Counted from the first letter of the stretch, positions 7,559-15,924 are shown. The stretch: DNA of 56,856 nt from Streptomyces tailanensis (GCF_008386495.1 NZ_VTHJ01000064.1:1-56856), one strand, 5' to 3'. Program-made: numbers and translations. The notes: generated by a model not told the origin, from the letters alone.

Positions 7559-9106
7559 TTACCCGCGCCCCTGGCTTTCCAGGGGCGCGGCGCTCGGCCG
7601 AGGCTCCGGGTGCGCAGCACAGGCAGCCCGCCGCTCCGGCACCCGCCCCTCCAACAGGTACGCCTCCACGTGCCCGTTGACGCACTCGTTGGGCCCACCA
7701 GCCAGCCCGTGGTTGCCCGCATCCCGCTCGGTCACCAGCACCGACCCCCCGAGCCGCCGGAGCAACTCCAGCGCCCCGTCGTAAGGCGCGGCAGCGTCCC
7801 GCTCGGCGGCCAGGATCAGCGTCGGCGGCAGCTCACCGCGCCCCGTACGCACGTCCAGCGGGCGCCGGCGCGGGCCCGGCCAGTACGCGCAGGGCAGGCT
7901 CGTCCACACGTTGTCCCAGGTCTCGAACGGCGCGGTACGCGCGAGCCGGGTGTGGTCGCGGTCCCAGACCTTCCACTCAGTCGGCCAGGGCGCGTCGTTG
8001 CACTCGACGGCCGTGCGGACCGCGTTGCCGTTCTCCTGCTCGGCCGCCGCCTCCGGGTAGGGACCGGCGATCTGGACCAACGGCTTCGGTTCGCCCTTCA
8101 GATACGCGGACAAGGCGAGGGCGCGCTGCGGCCAGTAGTCTTCGTAGTACGTGGCCTGCTGGAACGCGTTCCGCAACTGCCCCGGCCCGACCTTGCCGCC
8201 CGCCGGCCGCGAGGCCAGCCGGGCCGCCGCCCGCTCGTAGCTCCGCAGCACCTTCTCCGGACTGTTCCCCAGCCCGTACACCTTGTGGTGCTTGGCGATC
8301 CAGGCCCGGAAGTCCGCCCAGCGCCCCTCGAACGCCGCCGACCGGTCGAGGCTGTTCCGGTACCAGATCTGATCGGGAGCCGGGTTCACCGCCGAGTCGA
8401 AGACCATCCGGCGCACATGCGAGGGGAACATCGTGGCGTACAGCGCCCCGAAGTACGTCCCGTACCCCGTCCCCATGAACGTCAGCCGCTGCTCGCCGAG
8501 CGCGGCACGCAGCACGTCCAGGTCGCGGGCGTTGTTGCGGGAGTGGTAGTGCCGCAGCGCGCTCCCACTCCGCTCCGCGCACCCGCGTGCGTACGCCTCG
8601 GCCCGTGCGATGCGCTCCCGCTTGTACGACTCCGAAGGGTGCGCGGGCGCCGGTGAGGGCCCCTTGTACAGGCGCTTCGGGTCCTGGCAGGACAGCGGCG
8701 CCGAACGCCCGACCCCACGCGGGGCGTACCCGATCAGGTCGTACGCCGCCGCGATGCGCTGCCACGCCGGGGTGAACCCCATGAGCGGAAAGTACATACC
8801 GGACGCGCCGGGCCCGCCCGGGTTGAACACGAGCGCGCCCTGCCGCGCGTTCCCGGTGGCTCTGACACGGCTGACGGTCAGCTTGATCTGCTCGCCGTCG
8901 GGCCGGGCGTAGTCCAGCGGCACCTCGACCGTCCCGCACTGAACCCCGTCCGGCAGCCCCTCGACCGCCGGACACGTCCCGAACCGGATCCCCTCCTCGC
9001 TCGCCCGCTGGACGGCGACATCGACGCCCTCCGCCTCGGCAGGGGCAGCGGAGAACGCACTCAGCAACACCGACCCGACAATTCCGTAGAGAACGGCGGC
9101 TCTCAT
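7559..9106 (-). CDS. Secreted alpha/beta hydrolase, tripeptidyl-aminopeptidase-like, without the nucleophile serine
   Basis: A 515-residue exported protein (signal peptide roughly residues 1-26, GIVGSVLLSAFSAAPAEAEG) of the Streptomyces Slp/tripeptidyl aminopeptidase family. The oxyanion segment VFNPGGPGASG, the APRGVGRS block and the C-terminal cap domain with AERDAAAPYDGALELL and GNHGLAGGPNECVNGHVEAYL are present. This keeps the expected acid and histidine. The nucleophile elbow should read G-x-S-Y-G, but here it is MGTGYGTYFG: residue 214 is glycine, encoded by GGG. Catalysis by the usual triad is therefore not expected. It could be a binding protein, or a recently inactivated enzyme. The start at 9106 is preceded by AAAGGGAAG; a GTG at 9109 is an alternative. 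Confidence 0.82.
   Translation of the reverse strand: MRAAVLYGIVGSVLLSAFSAAPAEAEGVDVAVQRASEEGIRFGTCPAVEGLPDGVQCGTVEVPLDYARPDGEQIKLTVSRVRATGNARQGALVFNPGGPGASGMYFPLMGFTPAWQRIAAAYDLIGYAPRGVGRSAPLSCQDPKRLYKGPSPAPAHPSESYKRERIARAEAYARGCAERSGSALRHYHSRNNARDLDVLRAALGEQRLTFMGTGYGTYFGALYATMFPSHVRRMVFDSAVNPAPDQIWYRNSLDRSAAFEGRWADFRAWIAKHHKVYGLGNSPEKVLRSYERAAARLASRPAGGKVGPGQLRNAFQQATYYEDYWPQRALALSAYLKGEPKPLVQIAGPYPEAAAEQENGNAVRTAVECNDAPWPTEWKVWDRDHTRLARTAPFETWDNVWTSLPCAYWPGPRRRPLDVRTGRGELPPTLILAAERDAAAPYDGALELLRRLGGSVLVTERDAGNHGLAGGPNECVNGHVEAYLLEGRVPERRAACAAHPEPRPSAAPLESQGRG
7564..7589. terminator. Hairpin between convergent hemQ and hydrolase genes, inside the hydrolase 3' end
   Basis: An 11-bp perfect stem (CGCGCCCCTGG / CCAGGGGCGCG) with loop CTTT starts eleven bases after the hemQ stop. 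It also lies within the last codons of the convergent hydrolase gene, encoding part of its C-terminal PLESQGRG. It probably terminates hemG-hemQ transcription. For the opposite transcript the stem lies before the stop codon, so it may act there only imperfectly. Confidence 0.65.
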
Positions 9107-9204
9107 CACTTCCCTTTCGACGGACGACGCACGACGCAGAACACCGGCAAAAGGGATGTTTCGTATGAAAAGGTGAAAAGTAAAGGACCGGGAGAGGTGT
9201 CGCG

Positions 9205-10002
9205 CTACCCGTCACCCTCCCGAGGCCCCTGCGCAGCCGGCGGCAGTGAATAACCCGCTGACGACGGCGTGGGCGACGGTGCCGTCGGGGACGGCGTCAC
9301 CGGAATCGGCGAGCCAGGATCGTTCAACGGCACCGGCGGGGCCGGAGAGTTGGTGATCGGCGGCGCGCTCGCGGACGCGGCCTCCCGGGCGATCGCGTCG
9401 TAGTCGACCAGACCCGTGGCCTCCAGGACCCGAATATGGTCGAGCACGGTCGTGTTGGCGTCGTCGGCGAGATCGCGGACGAGCGAGTTACGGGTCGTCG
9501 CCCGGACCTGGGCGACGACGGAGAACACCTTGCCGTGCGCCAGACGCAGAATGTTGGCGAACTCCCGGTCGTACTCCTCGCCCTGCGCCGCGCTCAACGT
9601 CTCCAGCCATGCCTTCTGCTGGTCGCTCGGCTGATTGGGCAGCGGCAGGCCGATCCGGGCGGCGACATTGCGGACCCGCGCGTCGAGGTAGGTGTGCCCC
9701 TCGATGAGATGGTTCCCCGCGGTCCGTACGGCCTCGGTGGTGCCCTTCGTCTGGGCCTGCTGCCCGGCCGGCAGCTCCCACAGTCCCGCCAGTCTGACCT
9801 TGGTGATGAAGTCCCGGTCCAGCGCGGACAACGGCCCGTACCGCGTCGATACCGTGGACGCGTTCAGCGTGGCCACGCCGGTGCCGGAGCGGTCCGCGTA
9901 CGACCAGATCGGGAAAATCATCGCCACGAGGGTCGCCACCATCCCGGCGACGATGAGTCCGGTCCCGCTGACGAGTCTTCCGCTGTGGTGGGTGGATCGC
10001 AT
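9205..10002 (-). CDS. DUF4142 domain-containing protein, copy 1
   Basis: A 265-residue protein with an N-terminal membrane anchor or uncleaved signal (LIVAGMVATLVAMIFPIWSYADRSGTG). A DUF4142 (ferritin-like helical) domain follows from DRDFITKVRLAGLWELPAGQQAQ to DDANTTVLDHIRVLEATG. The tail is rich in Pro, Ser and Thr (PVTPSPTAPSPTPSS). The family is periplasmic or extracellular in other bacteria and of unknown function; members contain conserved His/Glu residues such as NHLIEGH here. ATG at 10002 follows GCAGGAGGC; an upstream GTG at 10023 is possible but lacks support. It is one of three paralogues at 9.2-13.3 kb that share VRLAGLWE, GHxxLDxRVR and AHGKxF motifs. Confidence 0.88.
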   Translation of the reverse strand: MRSTHHSGRLVSGTGLIVAGMVATLVAMIFPIWSYADRSGTGVATLNASTVSTRYGPLSALDRDFITKVRLAGLWELPAGQQAQTKGTTEAVRTAGNHLIEGHTYLDARVRNVAARIGLPLPNQPSDQQKAWLETLSAAQGEEYDREFANILRLAHGKVFSVVAQVRATTRNSLVRDLADDANTTVLDHIRVLEATGLVDYDAIAREAASASAPPITNSPAPPVPLNDPGSPIPVTPSPTAPSPTPSSAGYSLPPAAQGPREGDG

Positions 10003-10192
10003 GGTGCCTCCTGCTCGCGGCACCGCACGCTAGTGCGTTTCGGGTGCCGATTGGCCTGAGGACTGGCATGTTACTGCCCGGTCTACGCCAACTGTCGTAC
10101 GAGGAGGAAGGGTTGAGGACGGGACAAAGCGCGCCGGATGGGGTAAGCGAACCGGCGGATAAAAGCTGTGAAATATCTTTCAAACGGGCGTG

Positions 10193-10217
10193 AAACCCGT
10201 GTGGGGGACACGGGTTT
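10193..10217. terminator. Intrinsic-terminator-like hairpin after the DUF692 gene
   Basis: A perfect 10-bp inverted repeat (AAACCCGTGT / ACACGGGTTT) with a five-base loop lies 48 bases beyond the minus-strand stop of the DUF692 gene. On that strand the stem ends in GGGTTT. It would separate the DUF692 transcript from the downstream DUF4142 gene. The surrounding 262-base gap (10003-10264) contains no other gene that I can support. Confidence 0.65.
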
Positions 10218-10264
10218 GTTAATCGCAGCACATCTCGGGGCGAGCACCCCGGCTCAGCGGCGGC

Positions 10265-11587
10265 TCAGCGGCGCAGCAGCACCCTGCGGGTCGCACGCGC
10301 CAGGCGGGCGGCCGGGCGCTGCGAGAGCGGGGCCGGGCCAGAACGCTCCAGCCACCACGCGCGCACTTCGCGCTGGACGTCCGGGTCTTCGGGCCGGCCG
10401 GTGAGCAGCACATGCTCGGCGAAGGAGAGGGCGTCGCGCCGGTAGCCGTCCGTCATGGGGTTCCCCTGGGCGTAGGCCAGGAAGGTCGGCCGGTACGACT
10501 CCCCGAGGATCTCCGGGAGTTCCGGCGCCACCTTCCCCACCACGTCCGCCCGCTTGGCCGCGAGGGCCCGCGCCTGCACGCCCAGCCGCACCCGGTCGAA
10601 CCCCTCGGGCACCGGCGTCCCGCCCACCAGCGCGGACAGCAGCGCGGCCTGCGCCAGCCCGAGCCGCTGCCGGGCGGTGGACTCGGCCTCCGCCACGGCC
10701 TCCCCCTCGGAGACGGGTGCCGCCTCCTCGGGAGCCCGCACCTCGGCCTTCTCCAGCACCCCCCGGATCGCCCCCAACTCCCGCTCCAGCTCGCCCGGCT
10801 CGGGGAAGTTCTCGTCGCGCTCCAGGAGGACCCCCGGCGGGGTCACCCGGGAGACGAGGTCGGCGAGGATGTCGAGGACCTGCTGGGGGACCGGGTGGGC
10901 GTGGCTGTCGTGCCAGACGCCGTCGCGCTCGAAGCCGCCCGCGACATGGACGTACGCGATGGCCTCGACCGGCAGCTCGTCGAGCGCCTTGGCGGGGTCC
11001 TCGCCCCGGTTGACGTGGTTGGTGTGGAGGTTCGCCACGTCGATGAGGAGCCGCACACCGGTGCGGTCGACGAGGTCGTACAGGAACTGCCCCTCCGTCA
11101 TCTCCTCGCCGGGCCAGTTGATCAGGGCCGCGATGTTTTCCAGTGCCAGCGGCACGGGGAGCGCGTCCTGGGCGATGCGGACGTTCTCGCAGAGCACGTC
11201 CAGCGCGTCCCGGGTGCGCGGCACCGGCAGCAGGTGTCCGGCCTCCAGCTGCGGCGACGCGGTGAGGGCACCCCCCGCCCGTACGAACGCGATGTGCTCC
11301 GTGACGAGGGGCGCGCCCAGGGCCTCCGCGCGCTCGGCGAGGTTGCGCAGCCGCTGCTCGTCGGGGCGGTCGGCGCCGCCGAGGCCGAGCGAGACGCCGT
11401 GCGGGACGACCGTGACGCCCCGCTCGCGCAGGCGGAGCAGCGACTCGGGGAGGTGGCCGGGGCAGACGTTCTCGGCGACGACCTCGACCCAGTCGACCCG
11501 GCCCGACGGTCCGGCCATGCCCTCGACGGCGTCGGCAATCTCCGGCCGCCAGCCGATCCCCGCCCCCAACTGCCTGATCTGCTCCAT
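10265..11587 (-). CDS. DUF692/MNIO-family multinuclear iron oxidase fused to a C-terminal partner-like domain
   Basis: A 440-residue cytoplasmic protein. Residues 1-265 form the DUF692 TIM barrel of the MNIO family (MbnB, TglH), iron enzymes that modify cysteine residues in peptides. Candidate metal ligands are His63 (VPHGVSLGLG), His98 (TEHIAF), Glu150 (LALENIA), Asp183, Asn186 and His188 (DVANLHTNH), His214 (YVHVAGGF), Asp227 to His231 (HDSHAHP) and Glu256. The remaining 170 residues (from ARQRLGLAQAALLSALVGG) resemble the separate partner proteins found with MNIOs, so enzyme and partner seem fused. The start is ATG 11587 behind GAGGAGGGG, not the GTG at 11605. No Cys-rich precursor peptide is seen next to it; neighbours are DUF4142 genes on the same strand. 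Substrate unknown. Confidence 0.85.
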   Translation of the reverse strand: MEQIRQLGAGIGWRPEIADAVEGMAGPSGRVDWVEVVAENVCPGHLPESLLRLRERGVTVVPHGVSLGLGGADRPDEQRLRNLAERAEALGAPLVTEHIAFVRAGGALTASPQLEAGHLLPVPRTRDALDVLCENVRIAQDALPVPLALENIAALINWPGEEMTEGQFLYDLVDRTGVRLLIDVANLHTNHVNRGEDPAKALDELPVEAIAYVHVAGGFERDGVWHDSHAHPVPQQVLDILADLVSRVTPPGVLLERDENFPEPGELERELGAIRGVLEKAEVRAPEEAAPVSEGEAVAEAESTARQRLGLAQAALLSALVGGTPVPEGFDRVRLGVQARALAAKRADVVGKVAPELPEILGESYRPTFLAYAQGNPMTDGYRRDALSFAEHVLLTGRPEDPDVQREVRAWWLERSGPAPLSQRPAARLARATRRVLLRR

Positions 11588-11753
11588 CGTCCCCTCCTCG
11601 GTCACGGCTTCACCAGGACCCGTGCGTCGTCTCCTTACGGCGGACCTGTGTTCCGGCGTGACGGAGTCATGGCCCCGGCAGCCGGGGCCGAACCCCGGGG
11701 AGGGGACCTTCAGAGCAACATTTGAGCTTTCGTCCGGGCACTGGGCCCGTTGC

Positions 11754-12563
11754 CTACTGGACGATCGGTTCGCCCTGTTCGTTGTTGAGCTCCTCCGGGT
11801 CCGGACGGCCGGTCGGGACCAGGCCGGGCGTGGTCGGCGACGGGACCGAGCTCACGCGGGGATTGGTGGACGGCTCGGCGGCGGGCGCGGCGGGCGGCAC
11901 CTGACCGGGGACGGGCGGCGGCGGGCCGGTGGGGCTCGCCGTACCGCTGACCGAGTTGTTGGCGATGGTCTCGAAGTCGACCTCGCCGGTGCCCTCCAGG
12001 ACCGTGATGTGGTCGAGCACGGTCTGGTTGGCGTCCGAGGCCAGCTGGCGCACCAGCGTGTTGCGGGTGGTGTTCCGCACGGTGGCGATGGCCGGGAAGA
12101 TCTTGCCGTGCGCGGCGCGCAGGAGGTTCGCCCAGGTCTTGTTGTAGTCCGCCTCGGTCTTGGCGGCGGTCATCTGGTCGAGCCAGCCCTGCTGCTCGGC
12201 GGTCGGCTGGTTCGGCAGCTCCACCCCGAGCTTCGCCGCGATGATCCGTACCCGCTTGTCGAGGTCGGCGTGGCCCACGAGCAGGTGGTCGGCGGCCTCT
12301 CTGACGGACTTGCTGCCGCTGCGCTCCAGGGCCTGCTGCCCGGCCGGCCCCTCCCACAGACCGGCCAGCCGCACACGGACGATGAGGTCGCGGTCGGCCG
12401 GGGTGAGCGGCCCCCACTGCGTGGTCACCGTGTCCCCGGTGGGCACGGCCGCGGCCGCCGCGGCGTTGCGGTTGGGATACGAGTAGAACACGGGGTAGGC
12501 GACCGCACTGATCGTGCCGACGACCGCCACGGCGACGAGGACAGAGCCCTTGGAGCGTCGCAA
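11754..12563 (-). CDS. DUF4142 domain-containing protein, copy 2
   Basis: A 269-residue paralogue of the proteins on either side: N-terminal hydrophobic anchor (SVLVAVAVVGTISAVAYPVFYSY), DUF4142 domain (DRDLIVRVRLAGLWEGPAGQQALERSG onward, ending VLDHITVLEGTGEVDFETIAN) and a long Pro-rich tail (PTGPPPPVPGQVPPAAPAAEP). The start is TTG, preceded by GGGAGGCTCAT; its first codons RRSKGS align with the TTG-started copy 3. It lies 166 bases upstream of the DUF692 gene on the same strand and may be cotranscribed with it. Export to the cell surface is likely; function unknown. Confidence 0.87.
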   Translation of the reverse strand: MRRSKGSVLVAVAVVGTISAVAYPVFYSYPNRNAAAAAAVPTGDTVTTQWGPLTPADRDLIVRVRLAGLWEGPAGQQALERSGSKSVREAADHLLVGHADLDKRVRIIAAKLGVELPNQPTAEQQGWLDQMTAAKTEADYNKTWANLLRAAHGKIFPAIATVRNTTRNTLVRQLASDANQTVLDHITVLEGTGEVDFETIANNSVSGTASPTGPPPPVPGQVPPAAPAAEPSTNPRVSSVPSPTTPGLVPTGRPDPEELNNEQGEPIVQ

Positions 12564-12692
12564 ATGAGCCTCCCGGAGGAAACCAACTGATCGTTGGGGA
12601 CTGAAACGTTGCTTGGGGGTGGGGGTGCTGCCTCGGCTGGGCCGGGCCCTGCCACTGGCCGCGGCAGGCCCGGACCGGGCCGTGGGGCCGCG

Positions 12693-13301
12693 TCAGATCG
12701 TGCCGTTCGCGATGGCGTCGAAGTCGACCTCGCCGGTCTTCTCCAGCATCGTGATGTGGTCGAGCACGGTCTGGTTGGTGTCCGAGGCGAGCTGACGGAC
12801 CAGGGTGTTCTGGGTGCCGTTCCGCACCTGTCCGATGGCCGGGAAGATCTTGCCGTGGGCCGAGCGCAGCAGGTTCGCCCACACCCGGTCGTACTGGTCG
12901 TCCGTGGCGCTGTTCATCTGCTGGAGCCAGGCCTGCTGCTGCGCGTTCGGCACGTTGGGCAGCTCGACGCCCAGCTGGGCGGCCACGTTCCGCACCCGCT
13001 CGTCGAGGTCCTTGTGCCCCACGATCAGATGGTCCGCCGCCTCCTTCACGGCCGGGCTGTCCGACCGCTGCATCGCCTGCTCGGCCGCCGGCAGCTCCCA
13101 CAGTCCCGCCAGCCGCACGCGGATGATCAGGTCCCGGTCGGAGGCCGTCAGCGGCCCCCACTGGGTGTTCACCATGCCGGACGCCATGTTGGCCTGGGCG
13201 GTGCCGGACCGGTCGGCGTAGGACCATACAGGGAACGCCAGCGCGCCGACGGTGACAACGAGAGCCAGGCTGGCGATGGCCGAGCCGTTGAGACGCTGCA
13301 A
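12693..13301 (-). CDS. DUF4142 domain-containing protein, copy 3
   Basis: A 202-residue paralogue without the Pro-rich tail of the other two copies. It has an N-terminal anchor (AIASLALVVTVGALAFPVWSYADRSGTA) and a complete DUF4142 domain (DRDLIIRVRLAGLWELPAAEQAM to DHITMLEKTGEVDFDAIAN). I place the start at TTG 13301, which follows GGGAGGATCAC, the same leader as copy 2 (GGGAGGCTCAT then TTG). The open frame continues upstream only by chance. The duplicated leader and coding sequence indicate tandem duplication. Role unknown; an exported helical protein. Confidence 0.85.
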   Translation of the reverse strand: MQRLNGSAIASLALVVTVGALAFPVWSYADRSGTAQANMASGMVNTQWGPLTASDRDLIIRVRLAGLWELPAAEQAMQRSDSPAVKEAADHLIVGHKDLDERVRNVAAQLGVELPNVPNAQQQAWLQQMNSATDDQYDRVWANLLRSAHGKIFPAIGQVRNGTQNTLVRQLASDTNQTVLDHITMLEKTGEVDFDAIANGTI

Positions 13302-13453
13302 AGTGATCCTCCCGGGTGAAGCCAACTGGTCGTTGGGGCACTTACTTGGCCAGTGCAGGGAGGTACGTACGGGAAGGCCGCGGTGTTCAACGACCTTTGA
13401 ACAGGCTGAGACGCCCAGTTCGGGGCCGGGCCGCTCAGGGGGTGTTCCAGTGC

Positions 13454-14209
13454 TCAGCCGCGCAGTGCCGGATGGTCCGCGACCACCGTGCAGCTGCCCG
13501 GGGCGATCTCCGTGAACCCCGCGTCGCGCACGAGCGGCAGGCCGGAGGCGGTGAGGGCGGGCCAGTCGGCGGGGGCGGCGGTGCGGACGGCGAGGGGGAA
13601 GCCGGCGTCGTGCCAGGCGGTGCGGGACTCGTCGGAGAGGGCCCACCAGGCGAGTTGGGCGCCGTGGCCGGCCTGGGCCATGGCCTTGCCGGCGGACATG
13701 TCGAGGTCCGGGCTCATCCAGATGACCGGGGCGGAGGGGTCGGGGCCGGCCGGGGGTTCCGGGTCGTCGAGGTCCGTGCCGGAGACCTGGAGACGGGCCA
13801 GGTCCTTGGGCCAGCCGTCGAGGGGGACCGGCGGAAAGACGCGCACCTCCGCCGACTTGCCCGTCACCGTGATCCCGGGCAGCGCCTCGGCCCGCCGCCA
13901 CTCCGCGCCACGCGCCCGCCGGACCACCTTGCGGATCCGGGCGTCCTGCCAGTCCCGCATCGCCTCGGCCCAATCTCCCCCACTCTCGGCTTCGCTCGAG
14001 CGGGAGGTACCCCCACCGCCCACCGACCGCTCGTCGCTGAGCATCACCAGCACCGCCCGCGCCGCCGTCTCCAACGCGTCCGTACGCGCCGGAGGCGACG
14101 CCTTCTCGATGTGCACGACCAGCGGCAGCACGAACTGCGGTGCCTCGTCGCGGGAGGTCCGCTCGTGCCGGAAGGGGCTGTCCTGGGAGTTCGGGTCACC
14201 GGTGCTCAC
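13454..14209 (-). CDS. Peptidyl-tRNA hydrolase of the Pth2 (archaeal/eukaryotic) type
   Basis: A roughly 251-residue protein whose C-terminal half carries the Pth2 signature: LDMSAGKAMAQAGHGAQLAWW, then LVRDAGFTEIAPGSCTVVADHPALRG. The family releases peptides from peptidyl-tRNA. The N-terminal half (FVLPLVVHIEKASPPARTDALETAARAVL) is typical of longer actinobacterial versions. A 43-bp GC-rich palindromic repeat lies inside the gene and encodes the odd segment GGGGTSRSSEAESGG around residues 65-79. It does not break the frame. The start is uncertain: GTG 14209 is chosen because the open frame beyond it runs into the promoter of the divergent ABC gene. Confidence 0.75.
   Translation of the reverse strand: MSTGDPNSQDSPFRHERTSRDEAPQFVLPLVVHIEKASPPARTDALETAARAVLVMLSDERSVGGGGTSRSSEAESGGDWAEAMRDWQDARIRKVVRRARGAEWRRAEALPGITVTGKSAEVRVFPPVPLDGWPKDLARLQVSGTDLDDPEPPAGPDPSAPVIWMSPDLDMSAGKAMAQAGHGAQLAWWALSDESRTAWHDAGFPLAVRTAAPADWPALTASGLPLVRDAGFTEIAPGSCTVVADHPALRG
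13974..14016. repeat. GC-rich Streptomyces-type repeat, copy A, inside the Pth2-like gene
   Basis: The stretch has flanks CCCCCAC and GGTACCCCCAC and the core CTCGGCTTCGCTCG. A clearly homologous copy lies at 51241-51285 in the opposite orientation. The two differ by only a few substitutions and two bases of length. It is located in coding sequence in both cases. Confidence 0.7.
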
Positions 14210-14290
14210 CCGCCCAGTCTGCCAGCCGGAAGATCCGTTCCCGGATGGGCCGCCCGTACAGCCGTACGACGGTTGCACGAGGATGGGGGC

Positions 14291-15253
14291 ATGGGACGTG
14301 AGTTACTGCTGAGCCTGGAGGGTGTCGGCCGCCGCTACGGGTTCCGGGGGCCGTGGATCCTGCGCGGCGTCGACCTGGCCGTCGCCCCCGGCGCGCTGAT
14401 CCGCGTGGAGGGCGCGAACGGCACCGGCAAGTCGACGCTGCTGCGCGTCCTCGCCGGGATCGACGCGCCCACGGAGGGTCGGATGTCCGGGCGCCCGCGC
14501 ACGGCGTACGTTCCCGAGCGCTTCCCCGCCGCGCTGCCGTTCACCGCCGCCGAGTACCTCACTCACCTCGGCGCCGTCCACGGCCTCGACCGCCCGGCCG
14601 CCGCCCGCGCCGCCGACGACTGGCTGGAACGCTTCGGAGCCGCCGAGTACGCCCGTACGCCGATGGCCCAGCTCTCCAAGGGCAGCAGCCAGAAGGTCGC
14701 CGTCGCCCAAGCGCTCCTGGCGGAACCGGAGTTGCTCGTCCTCGACGAGGCGTGGAGCGGCCTCGACGCCGACGCCCGGGAGGAGTTGGAGCGGGTGGTC
14801 GTCGAGCGGACCGCCGCCGGGGCCGGGGTGGTGTTCGTCGACCACGATCCGCGTCGGCTGACGGGGGTGCCGGACGCGACGTACGCGGTTGTCGAGGGCG
14901 GCCTCAATCTCCGTACGTCGACGGGGACTTCGGGAGACGTGGGCGTGGGCCCCGCTGTGGTCGTCGAGGCGCGCGGACCCTCTGGTGCCCAAGTTCCGGA
15001 CGACGTGGTGAAGTTGGCGGCCGATGTGGAGGAGACGGGCGGCGGCAGCCACCGGTTCTCCGTTGCGGAGGCGGGGTCGGATGCCTTGCTGAGGGCGTTG
15101 CTGGGGGCTCGGCCGCCGTGGCATGTGGTGAGTGTGGGGCCGTCGTGGCTGGGGCCCGGACCGGCCGAGTCACCGGAACCGGAAGCGACAAGCGAACGGG
15201 ACGCGGAAAGCGCACCGGGGATGACAAGCGAACTGGAAGTGGAACGCTCCTGA
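14291..15253 (+). CDS. ABC transporter ATP-binding protein
   Basis: A 320-residue ATPase subunit. Walker A is VEGANGTGKSTLL (about residues 39-51), the signature is the variant LSKGSSQKVAVAQALL, and Walker B with the catalytic glutamate replaced by aspartate-glutamate order is LLVLDEAWSGLDADAREEL. The H-loop is VVFVDHDPRRL. About 90 residues follow the ATPase core, low in recognisable motifs, ending in a Ser/Glu-rich tail. The stop overlaps the next gene's start (ATGA), so the two form an ATPase-permease pair. The cargo is unknown; the small permease suggests an exporter or a resistance-type system. Confidence 0.87.
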   Translation: MGRELLLSLEGVGRRYGFRGPWILRGVDLAVAPGALIRVEGANGTGKSTLLRVLAGIDAPTEGRMSGRPRTAYVPERFPAALPFTAAEYLTHLGAVHGLDRPAAARAADDWLERFGAAEYARTPMAQLSKGSSQKVAVAQALLAEPELLVLDEAWSGLDADAREELERVVVERTAAGAGVVFVDHDPRRLTGVPDATYAVVEGGLNLRTSTGTSGDVGVGPAVVVEARGPSGAQVPDDVVKLAADVEETGGGSHRFSVAEAGSDALLRALLGARPPWHVVSVGPSWLGPGPAESPEPEATSERDAESAPGMTSELEVERS

Positions 15254-15924
15254 TGACCGCCCTCCTCCGCTACCAGGCCGCCCTCCTGCTCCGCTCCCAG
15301 CGCTGGTTGCCGCCCGTCATCCTGTACGCGGCGTTCCTCGCCATCGGGGTGCAGAGCGGGCAGCCGGTGCTCGACTCGCTCGGCTACACGGCGGCCGCGC
15401 TGCTGCCCGTGGCCGCCTGGCTGGTACGTATCTGCGCGACCAACGAGCCGCCCGCGGCCCGGAGTTGTACGGGAGCGGCGGCCGGACCGGGCCGGGCGCA
15501 CCTGGCGTGTCTGCTGGTCGCGTTCTCGGCGGCCGCGCTTCTCGGCGCGGCGGCCGTCCTCTTCGTCACGGTCATCAGCGCCCCCAAGAGCACGGATCAC
15601 CAGACACGCATCGAGGCGGTCCCGGCGGCCGGCGCCGGGCTCCTCGTGGCCCTCGTCTGCGCACTCCTCGGCGTGGCCGTCGGCACGCTCACGAACTGGC
15701 CGCTGCTGCGCTCGCCGGGCCGGGCCGTCCCCGCGCTCCTCCTCGGCGCGCTGCTGACCCTGGTCCTCGCGGGCTCCCCGGCCCGCGCGGCGGTCACGTC
15801 CCTGGTGGAGGGCTCGCAGCACGCGACCATCCCGGTCCCCGTCCTGCCCCTGGCCGCCGCCGCGCTGCTCACGGCGGCGGCGATCGCCGTGGCCTGCGCC
15901 CTGACGACCCGCCGCTCACCCTGA
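15253..15924 (+). CDS. ABC transporter permease
   Basis: A 223-residue integral membrane protein with about six hydrophobic segments (for example VILYAAFLAIGV, AALLPVAAWLVRICA, FSAAALLGAAAVLFVTVI and PLAAAALLTAAAIAVACALT). Its ATG overlaps the stop of the upstream ATPase gene by four bases, so the pair is translationally coupled. It is smaller than most ABC-2 permeases and I cannot name its substrate. Its end overlaps the convergent zinc-ribbon gene by nine bases. Confidence 0.82.
   Translation: MTALLRYQAALLLRSQRWLPPVILYAAFLAIGVQSGQPVLDSLGYTAAALLPVAAWLVRICATNEPPAARSCTGAAAGPGRAHLACLLVAFSAAALLGAAAVLFVTVISAPKSTDHQTRIEAVPAAGAGLLVALVCALLGVAVGTLTNWPLLRSPGRAVPALLLGALLTLVLAGSPARAAVTSLVEGSQHATIPVPVLPLAAAALLTAAAIAVACALTTRRSP

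Noticed and set aside
10219..10413. Cys-rich minus-strand open frame overlapping the 3' end of the DUF692 gene (possible RiPP precursor).
   Set aside because: It is an alternative frame of the DUF692 coding sequence, with Arg/Ala/Pro bias typical of GC-rich shadows and no ribosome site. Precursors are separate genes.
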